Of a DNA stretch of 64,000 nucleotides, positions 57,521-64,000 are shown piece by piece. Location: positions 61,340 through 125,339 of the forward strand of contig MSXT01000012.1 of the NCBI GenBank assembly GCA_002083595.1, given 5' to 3'. The notes below the pieces were generated by a model. The model searched no databases, was not told the DNA's origin, and saw only the letters and a list, made by a program, of their open reading frames with translations. The stretch comes from Proteobacteria bacterium ST_bin16 (lineage in GTDB: Bacteria; Pseudomonadota; Gammaproteobacteria; Burkholderiales; Nitrosomonadaceae). The translations under genes and the position numbers were made by a program. The stretch's first letter is position 1; each line of letters starts with the position of its first letter.

Positions 57521-59070
57521 AAACACCGTTGCCCGCCGTTAATCCGCTGCGGTTATTGGTATTCATCCTGATGCTGTTGCCGCTGCTGGCGTTGCTGGGG
57601 TTTGGCTTCTTTTGGCTGTGGCAGAGCGGTTATTTGCAGTATTGGCTGATCGCCATGGTGCTGTGCGGCGGCCTGGGATACGGCTTGCAGTATTGGCTGG
57701 TGCGGCAGGAGCGGCAATTGTTAACGGATTCGGCCACCGAACCTAATCCGGATTGGCCACCGAGTGCGGATGCAGTCTGGCAGCAAGTCGAAGCGCTGGC
57801 CGAGATGTGTAATCCGCAGGATTGGCCGATCGAGGAGGGCACCTGGGTGCTGGCGCTGGGGCAGAAAACGATGGAAACGGTCGCGCATTGTTATCATCCG
57901 GATGTCGAAAAACCATTGCTGGAACTGACCATACCGCATACCTTGATGATTATCGAGCGGGCGAGCCGCGATCTGCGCCAGGATGTGGCGGAAAAAATAC
58001 CGTTCAGCAACCGGCTGACCATTGGCGATCTGTTCCGGATACAGCGCTGGAAGGCCAAAGCGGAACGGCTGTTTAGTATTTATCGCGCCGGTAGCCTGCT
58101 CATCAATCCGGTCAATGCTTTGCTGAGCGAAGCCTGGCGGCATTTGCGCGAACGCAGTTTTGACCAGGCCAAGGACGAGCTGCACCGCTGGTTTTTGCGT
58201 ACCTATGTGTGCAAAGTGGGGTACTACGCGATTGACCTGTATAGCGGCCGCTTGCCGTTAGGCGATGAAGAATTTGTGACTGCGCCAACGCCGGAGTCCA
58301 AAGCCGATCTGGGGCAGGCCGAAGAAACCGAGAAACCTGCAATTGAGCCGTTGCGCATTCTTATTTTAGGACGGTCCAATTCGGGTAAATCGAGCCTCAT
58401 CAATGCATTGTTTGGCACGCTGACGACGGCGGCCGATGTGCTGCCGGATACCACGCAAGCCGTCAAACCGTTTGTCTTGTCGCGCGAGGGGTTAACGCAA
58501 GCGCTGATTTTCGATAGTCCGGGATGCGACAGTGCGTTGTTTGATCATCCGCAGATGCTGGCCGCGGCTGGCAACGCCGATCTGATTTTGTGGTTGAGTC
58601 CGGCCAACCGGCCCGACCGGCAGGCTGAGCGCGATTGCCTGGACGTATTGCGCGCAACCCAGGCCGCGCGCACGGATCGCCGCGCGCCGCCGCTACTGGT
58701 GGTGGCGAGTTTTATCGATCGCTTGCGGCCGGTCAACGAATGGCAGCCGCCGTACGATCTGGCGCATCCGGTGAACAGCAAGGCAACCAATATCACCGCA
58801 GCGGTGCGGGTTATCGCGGCCGATCTGGCGGTAGCGGTTGAACAGGTGATTCCTGTCTGTCTGCTGGCGGGTAAAGTTTATAATGTCGACGATACCCTTT
58901 GGGCCGCCATTCTGCATCATCAGGACGAAGCGTTGCGGGTGCGGTTGATGCGTTGCCTGGATGCCAGAAAACGGGCCGAAGATTGGGTGATGCTGCGGCG
59001 GCAGATGGCCGGTGCGGGCCGGTTTGTGCGGGATTTGCCGGACATATTGGGAAAACGCGCCGGGCGGTAA
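57517..59070 (+). CDS. Membrane-anchored GTPase
   Basis: A 517-residue protein with two N-terminal membrane helices (about 11-33 and 42-60). A helical middle region follows, then a GTPase domain near 280-450 with P-loop LGRSNSGKSSLINAL, G3 DSPGCDSALF, and a possible G4 in VVASFIDRL, lacking classical NKxD. It partners the DUF697 GTPase gene by four-base overlap. Family name not certain; dynamin-like or Era-like GTPases of the envelope are comparable. Confidence 0.85.
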   Translation: MKTPLPAVNPLRLLVFILMLLPLLALLGFGFFWLWQSGYLQYWLIAMVLCGGLGYGLQYWLVRQERQLLTDSATEPNPDWPPSADAVWQQVEALAEMCNPQDWPIEEGTWVLALGQKTMETVAHCYHPDVEKPLLELTIPHTLMIIERASRDLRQDVAEKIPFSNRLTIGDLFRIQRWKAKAERLFSIYRAGSLLINPVNALLSEAWRHLRERSFDQAKDELHRWFLRTYVCKVGYYAIDLYSGRLPLGDEEFVTAPTPESKADLGQAEETEKPAIEPLRILILGRSNSGKSSLINALFGTLTTAADVLPDTTQAVKPFVLSREGLTQALIFDSPGCDSALFDHPQMLAAAGNADLILWLSPANRPDRQAERDCLDVLRATQAARTDRRAPPLLVVASFIDRLRPVNEWQPPYDLAHPVNSKATNITAAVRVIAADLAVAVEQVIPVCLLAGKVYNVDDTLWAAILHHQDEALRVRLMRCLDARKRAEDWVMLRRQMAGAGRFVRDLPDILGKRAGR

Positions 59071-59166
59071 TGGGTTAGCATGGAAATACATCAATAAAGC
59101 GGATTTCGCATATACTGCGATCCATCTCAATGCGCCAAGATTGCATCATTTTTAATCCCTAATCAG

Positions 59167-59940
59167 TTGAATCACTCAGTGAAGCGCACCTTAACCGTAG
59201 TTTTCCTATTATTAACTGTGGGGCTGATCGTGCTGGCGGTCGTTCCGGATCGCGCACGTGCGCAATACTGGTGGAACGCGAGCCGTGAACCGGTTGGTTT
59301 GGCGCCCGATCCTGCATCGACGCCGGAAGCGATTGTGCAAGTTTACGGCGCGCGCGCATTCAGCTGGCGCGGCTACTTCGGGATTCATACCTGGATTGCG
59401 GTGAAACCCTCGGCGGCGCAGTCGTATACCATCTATGAAGTGATCGGCTGGATGCAGCGCCGTAAGCTCCCGGTGGTGGTGATTCATGAGAATGCGCCGG
59501 ACCGGCGCTGGTACGGCAATATGCCGGAGCTTCTGCTGGAGAAACGGGGCAATGGCGTGGATGCGCTGATCGAGAAAATTGACCAAGCGGCACAAAATTA
59601 CCCGTATGCAAAGGATTACACGATTTGGCCTGGCCCCAATTCCAATACCTTTACGGCTTGGATTTCCCGGGCTGTTCCGGAACTGCAATTGGATCTGCCG
59701 CCTACCGCGATTGGCAAGGATTACCTGGGCTACCGGATGGTTTCGCAAGCGCCGAGCGGCAGTGGCTTCCAAGTTTCCTTTTTCGGCTTACTGGGTGTGC
59801 TGGTCAGCGCGGTGGAGGGTGTCGAGCTTAATTTGCTGGGATTATCGTTCGGTGTCGATCTCGACCCGCTCGCGCTCAAATTGCCGCTGGTCGGACGTAA
59901 AGAACTGAATTCATGGTTTGAGCCTGCGGTTGAAAACTAA
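59167..59940 (+). CDS. DUF3750 family protein
   Basis: A 257-residue protein with an N-terminal signal or anchor helix (LTVVFLLLTVGLIVLAVVPD). The conserved core has QVYGARAFSWRGYFGIHTWI, IYEVIGWMQRRKLPVVVIHE and KDYTIWPGPNSNTFTAWISR, consistent with DUF3750. Function unknown; the His and Cys-free core with NTFT resembles small periplasmic hydrolase-like folds but I make no claim. The start is uncertain: TTG 59167 or GTG 59179, both with poor ribosome sites. Confidence 0.82.
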   Translation: MNHSVKRTLTVVFLLLTVGLIVLAVVPDRARAQYWWNASREPVGLAPDPASTPEAIVQVYGARAFSWRGYFGIHTWIAVKPSAAQSYTIYEVIGWMQRRKLPVVVIHENAPDRRWYGNMPELLLEKRGNGVDALIEKIDQAAQNYPYAKDYTIWPGPNSNTFTAWISRAVPELQLDLPPTAIGKDYLGYRMVSQAPSGSGFQVSFFGLLGVLVSAVEGVELNLLGLSFGVDLDPLALKLPLVGRKELNSWFEPAVEN

Positions 59941-59975
59941 TGACAGCCTCTAAACCTTAAGTTCACGGCATTTAA

Positions 59976-60004
59976 TTGATAATTATTCTTATTCATACTA
60001 TAGT
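59976..60004 (+). promoter_or_regulatory. Promoter with Fur-box-like spacer before the ferric ABC operon
   Basis: TTGATA at 59976-59981 and TATAGT at 59999-60004 are 17 bp apart. The bases between, GATAATTATTCTTATTCAT, match the Fur box at about 12 of 19 positions and begin exactly like the tonB site. The leader to the fbpA start is about 45 bp. Confidence 0.6.
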
Positions 60005-60054
60005 AACCCTCAATAATTAATTCGCTTGATGAACCTTTTTGCCTGGATATTTTC

Positions 60055-61068
60055 ATGTTGAAATCGAATGTAAGCCGTTTTTATTTTGCCGTTTTTTTTC
60101 TTTGCTCTTCACTAGCCGTACCGCTGGCGCATGCTGAGGAAGTAGTTGTATATTCCGCGCGTATTGAGCAACTCATCAAACCGATGTTTGATGCGTTTAC
60201 CAAGGAAACCGGGATCAAGGTCAAATACACCACGGATAACGAAGGTGCATTGCTTGCCCGGCTGGAAGCGGAGGGGAAAAACACGCCCGCTGATCTGCTG
60301 ATTACTTCCGATGTGGGTAATCTTTGGGCGGCGGCACGGGCAGGCTTGCTGAAGCCGGTGCAATCGAACGTGCTGGAAGCCAATATCCCGGCGCATTTGC
60401 GTGACCCTCAACAGGAATGGTTCGGTTTGTCGATCCGGGCACGTACACTGATTTATAACACCAAGAAAGTGAAGCCTTCAGAGCTTTTAACTTATGAGGA
60501 TTTGGCCGATCCGAAGTGGAACAAACGGCTGTGTTTGCGTACATCGAAAAAAGTGTATAACCAATCCCTGGTGGCGATGATGATTGCCGAACATGGCGAA
60601 GCCGAGACCGAGAAAATTGTCAAAGGCTGGGTGGCCAATCTGGCAACCGATCCATTGTCCGATGACACCCGCGCCTTGGAATTTGTCGCTGCCGGTAAAT
60701 GCGATGTGACGGTGGTCAATACTTATTACTATGGCCGGTTGATGAAGAAAGACCCGAATTTACCTTTGGCGATTTTCTGGCCGAATCAGAATGATGGCGG
60801 CGTGCATGTCAATATTTCAGGCGCCGGTGTCACGCGCCATGGCCGTAACGCGCAAGCCGCGATTAAATTGCTGGAATTCCTGTCATCCGATAAAGCGCAA
60901 AATCTCTTCGCTGATGTGAATATGGAATATCCGGTTAATCCGAAGATTGCAGCGGATCCGTTTGTCGCGGCGTGGGGCAGTTTTAAGCAAAATCCGATGA
61001 ATCTGGTGAAGGCTGGTGAATTACAGACCACCGCCGTGAAACTGATGGACCGGGCGGGCTATCAGTAA
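60055..61068 (+). CDS. fbpA: Ferric-iron ABC transporter substrate-binding protein
   Basis: A 337-residue periplasmic iron binder. It has a signal peptide (RFYFAVFFLCSSLAVPLAHA), then EEVVVYSARIEQLIKPMFDA and DLLITSDVGNLWAAARAGLL. Iron-binding Tyr pair is in VVNTYYYGRL; RHGRNAQAAIKLLEFLSSDK is a family motif. Related to FutA1/FbpA/AfuA. It is first of three genes with permease and ATPase after it. ATG 60055 is chosen. Confidence 0.93.
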   Translation: MLKSNVSRFYFAVFFLCSSLAVPLAHAEEVVVYSARIEQLIKPMFDAFTKETGIKVKYTTDNEGALLARLEAEGKNTPADLLITSDVGNLWAAARAGLLKPVQSNVLEANIPAHLRDPQQEWFGLSIRARTLIYNTKKVKPSELLTYEDLADPKWNKRLCLRTSKKVYNQSLVAMMIAEHGEAETEKIVKGWVANLATDPLSDDTRALEFVAAGKCDVTVVNTYYYGRLMKKDPNLPLAIFWPNQNDGGVHVNISGAGVTRHGRNAQAAIKLLEFLSSDKAQNLFADVNMEYPVNPKIAADPFVAAWGSFKQNPMNLVKAGELQTTAVKLMDRAGYQ

Positions 61069-61168
61069 AAAGGAACAGCCACTCTACAAAGATCAATGAG
61101 GCGTAGAAGCGCTAGGAAATAATAGCTTTTACGCCAGTTTTTTCGTTCTGTTTCTTCACAAACATGTC

Positions 61169-62770
61169 ATGGCCATTTGGCGCTCAGTTCCGTTTATAGC
61201 CGCTGCATTGGTACTGGCGCCCGTGGGCGTGATCGTGTCCGCTTTTTTTGCACCGGCCAGCGATGTTTGGCAACATCTGCTTGAAACGACGCTTCCTCAG
61301 CTGCTGATCAATACGTTCTGGCTTGCCTTGGGTGTCGTCAGCGGGACTACGCTATTGGGCATCAGTTTGGCGTGGCTCACCGCAGTTTATGACTTCACCG
61401 GGCGGCGTTTTTTTTCCTGGGCGTTGCTGTTGCCGATGGCGATGCCTGCGTATGTCACGGCATTTGTTGCTTTGGGACTGTTCGATTTTACCGGTCCGGT
61501 ACAAACTGTATTGCGTGCCTGGCTGGATTCGGATTTGTCTTGGTTTCCGGATATTCGCGGCAGGGCCGGTGTGATTGTCGTCATGACGCTGGCTTTTTAT
61601 CCTTATGTTTATTTGCTGGCGCGCAATGCTTTTCTGAGCCAAGGCAAACGTTCTCTGGAAGTGGCGCAATCGCTGGGTTTCAACCGCAAGCAAGGATTCT
61701 TCAAGGTGGTATTGCCGATGGCCCGTCCTTGGATAGCCGGGGGCGTGATGCTGGTGCTGATGGAGACGCTGGCAGATTTCGGTACCGTCGCGGTGTTTAA
61801 TTATAATACCTTCACGACCGCGATTTACAAAGCATGGTTCAGCATGTTTTCCCTGCCCGCGGCTTCGCAGCTCGCTTCTTTATTGATTCTGATCATTTTT
61901 GTTGTGATTGTGATGGAGCAGCAGTTCCGGTTGCGTATGCGCTATGCGGAGAGTAAAAAAACCGAGCGTGCGCAGCGTATCCGGTTGACGGGATGGCATA
62001 ACTGGCTGGTGGCCGGTTTCGTCCTGAGCGTCTTGTTTCTGGCATTTCTGCTGCCGGTACTGCAATTGTGCCAGTGGGCGATGCGATCGTTTACGCAAGA
62101 TTATGACGTAGCCCGCTATCTGGAATTTCTCTGGCATTCCCTATCATTGTCCGGTTTAGCGGCTTTGTTGATTTGTCTGGTTGTTATTGCCATGGTTTAT
62201 GCGGCACGGCGTTATCCCAGTCCGGTTACGCGCTATGCAGTGCGTATCGCTACGATTGGTTATGCATTGCCCGGCACGGTACTGGCGATTGGTGTGTATG
62301 TGCCGCTGGTTTGGCTGGATGGGCGGCTCAGTGAGTGGATGATGCATTGGTTGCAAATCGAGACAGGGCAATTGATCCAGGGTACGCTGATGATTATGTT
62401 GATCGCCTATTTGATCCGTTTTATGGCGGTCAGCCATTATCCGATTGATGGCGCGATGCAACGGATTACGCCTAATATCGACGAGGCGGCGATGAGTTTC
62501 GGGTTGCATGGCTGGGCGATGATCCGGAAAGTACATATTCCGATATTGAAACCGGGAATTTTTACGGCGGCGACTTTAGTGTTTGTCGATGTCATGAAAG
62601 AGATGCCAATTACGCTGATGACGCGGCCATTTGGCTGGGATACACTGGCGGTGCGAATTTATGAAATGACTTCCGAAGGGCAATGGGAGCAGGCTGCGTT
62701 GCCTGCGGTTACGCTGGTGCTGGCCGGGCTGATTCCAATTTTCTTGTTTATGCGACAAACTGAGAAGTAA
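61169..62770 (+). CDS. fbpB: Ferric-iron ABC transporter permease
   Basis: A 533-residue double-length permease with about twelve membrane helices, two fused binding-protein-dependent transport domains. The EAA-like loops are EVAQSLGFNRKQGFFKVVLP (first half) and DEAAMSFGLHGWAMIRKVHI (second half). It contacts the ATPase through these. It is 100 bp after fbpA and 4 bp before fbpC. Confidence 0.93.
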   Translation: MAIWRSVPFIAAALVLAPVGVIVSAFFAPASDVWQHLLETTLPQLLINTFWLALGVVSGTTLLGISLAWLTAVYDFTGRRFFSWALLLPMAMPAYVTAFVALGLFDFTGPVQTVLRAWLDSDLSWFPDIRGRAGVIVVMTLAFYPYVYLLARNAFLSQGKRSLEVAQSLGFNRKQGFFKVVLPMARPWIAGGVMLVLMETLADFGTVAVFNYNTFTTAIYKAWFSMFSLPAASQLASLLILIIFVVIVMEQQFRLRMRYAESKKTERAQRIRLTGWHNWLVAGFVLSVLFLAFLLPVLQLCQWAMRSFTQDYDVARYLEFLWHSLSLSGLAALLICLVVIAMVYAARRYPSPVTRYAVRIATIGYALPGTVLAIGVYVPLVWLDGRLSEWMMHWLQIETGQLIQGTLMIMLIAYLIRFMAVSHYPIDGAMQRITPNIDEAAMSFGLHGWAMIRKVHIPILKPGIFTAATLVFVDVMKEMPITLMTRPFGWDTLAVRIYEMTSEGQWEQAALPAVTLVLAGLIPIFLFMRQTEK

Positions 62771-62774
62771 ACCG

Positions 62775-63830
62775 ATGAGTACTGGGTTGCTGCAACTGAA
62801 TCACGTTTTGCAAGCGTATGGCGAGCAGGTCGTTATCCGTAACTTATCTTTGCAATTGCAAAAGGGGCAGATCGGCTGTTTGCTCGGCCCGAGCGGCTGT
62901 GGCAAGACTACTGCCCTGCGTTGTATTGCCGGTTTTGAGCGGGTTGCAGCCGGAGAAATCGTGCTCAATGGCGCCTGTGTGAGCAGTGCGGATTCCTTCG
63001 TGCCGCCGGAACAACGACGGATTGGCATGGTGTTCCAGGATTATGCGTTGTTTCCGCATCTTGATGTGACCGCCAATATCGGTTTCGGTCTGCACCGGTT
63101 AGCGCGAGTGGAGCGTGAGCGGCGGGTTGAAGAATTGCTGCATGTCGTGCATCTGGCCAGCGTTGCGAAGAAATATCCGCACGAATTATCGGGCGGGCAG
63201 CAGCAGCGCGTTGCGCTGGCGCGCGCGCTGGCGCCGAGACCGGATCTTTTGTTGCTGGATGAGCCGTTTTCCAATCTGGATGTGAGTTTACGCGAGCGGT
63301 TGAGCATGGAAGTCCGTGAGATCATCAAGCAGCAAGGAACCACCGCGATTCTGGTGACACATGATCAAGCGGAGGCGTTTGCGATTGCCGATGAGATCGG
63401 CGTGATGAATCACGGTGAGATTCAACAGTGGGATACGGCATTCAATCTGTATCATCGCCCGGCCAACCGTTTTGTGGCTAACTTTATTGGTCAGGGAGTA
63501 TTTCTCCCCGGTAAAGTGATTGATGCGCAACGAGTTGAAATTGAATTGGGCGTATTGCAAGGGGTAGTTCCAGAGCACTGTGATGCTGGTTGCGGCGTGG
63601 ATGTATTGCTGCGTCCGGATGATATTGTGCACGATGATAGCAGCACGATGCAGGCGGCGGTGGTTCATAAAGCATTTCGCGGTGCGGAGATTTTGTATAC
63701 GTTGCATCTTGCGAGCGGAGCCAAAGTGCTTGCGCTTGTCCCCAGCCATCATGATCATGCGATTGGCGGGAAAATAGGGATCAGACTCGAAGCCGACCAT
63801 ATTGTGGCATTTCAACAATCGGAAGGATGA
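62775..63830 (+). CDS. fbpC: Ferric-iron ABC transporter ATPase
   Basis: A 351-residue ATPase: Walker A GPSGCGKTTALR, Q-loop VFQDYALFPHLDV, signature LSGGQQQRVALARAL, Walker B LLLLDEPFSNLD, and His-switch VTHDQAEAF. A C-terminal TOBE-like regulatory domain (VDVLLRPDDIVHDD, KAFRGAEILYTLHL) follows. Completes the fbpABC operon. Confidence 0.94.
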   Translation: MSTGLLQLNHVLQAYGEQVVIRNLSLQLQKGQIGCLLGPSGCGKTTALRCIAGFERVAAGEIVLNGACVSSADSFVPPEQRRIGMVFQDYALFPHLDVTANIGFGLHRLARVERERRVEELLHVVHLASVAKKYPHELSGGQQQRVALARALAPRPDLLLLDEPFSNLDVSLRERLSMEVREIIKQQGTTAILVTHDQAEAFAIADEIGVMNHGEIQQWDTAFNLYHRPANRFVANFIGQGVFLPGKVIDAQRVEIELGVLQGVVPEHCDAGCGVDVLLRPDDIVHDDSSTMQAAVVHKAFRGAEILYTLHLASGAKVLALVPSHHDHAIGGKIGIRLEADHIVAFQQSEG

Positions 63831-64000
63831 TTGTCCGATTCCGGTTCTTGCAGATGTGAGACAATATTCCGCAGTTTCTTCCGAGCGCTATTTTTAAAAG
63901 CTACTTCCCTTTTAACAGTTTTTTCTATAGCATAACAATTTAGTTTTATACCACTCTTTTACAGCGTTATTCCAACCAATCCCGTAAACCAATCTTTGAG

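Overview
The window is a bacterial chromosome segment with dense, mostly intact housekeeping genes on both strands. It most resembles a betaproteobacterium of the Nitrosomonas type. This rests on the ftsK-lolA-rarA-serS gene order, PEP-CTERM surface proteins, a TonB/ExbBD and ferric-iron ABC system, a SulP-like transporter without STAS domain, and overall codon use. I made no database comparison, so the taxon is an inference.

Layout. 0-5.2 kb: tail of an unknown gene, tex, a tiny overlapping gene pair, a Fic AMP-transferase, a DUF2007 protein and rdgC. 5.2-11.6 kb: a minus-strand block ftsK-lolA-rarA-serS plus a helical protein. 11.7-18.5 kb: a degenerate GGDEF protein, an RDD membrane protein, an iron-type promoter driving tonB-exbB-exbD, a P-type ATPase and a small lipoprotein. 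18.9-26.2 kb: photolyase, a nucleotide-sugar-epimerase-like protein, cobS, and the minus-strand set xthA-ampG-zapE facing pyrE. 26.3-33.7 kb: accessory stretch with two PEP-CTERM proteins, a FitAB-type toxin-antitoxin pair, a SEFIR-STAND-TPR gene broken by a one-base frameshift, a lipoprotein, a MITE-like inverted repeat, and bacterioferritin behind Fur-like sites. 33.9-44.5 kb: a MASE1 hybrid kinase, cell-wall enzymes (M15-like peptidase, L,D-transpeptidase), M18 aminopeptidase, the SulP-like transporter and a two-component system. 44.5-50.8 kb: accessory genes, namely a decayed HicBA pair, a triple-repeat/TM/SH3 protein, and a two-gene module of a 940-aa protein and a GH18-like protein. 50.9-56.2 kb: a remodelled type I restriction island (hsdR fragment, two hsdS tails, a HEPN protein, a YhcG nuclease, an intact hsdM) bounded by imperfect direct repeats. 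56.3-63.8 kb: two GTPases, a DUF3750 protein and a ferric-iron ABC transporter.

Working together. Iron is one theme: the tonB operon, bfr and the ferric ABC operon each have a Fur-box-like sequence at their promoter, and two of the three share the same TTGATA-17-TATAGT/TAAAAT layout with the box between the hexamers. Conflict systems are the other: Fic, FitAB, SEFIR-STAND, HicBA, the HEPN/type I island and possibly the repeat-SH3 protein and the 940-aa/GH18-like pair. Several are visibly broken, which suggests turnover. The best candidates for something undescribed are the 940-aa plus GH18-like pair (46466-50769), the repeat/TM/SH3 protein (44962-46167), and the HEPN gene sitting between two different hsdS tails (51575-53319).
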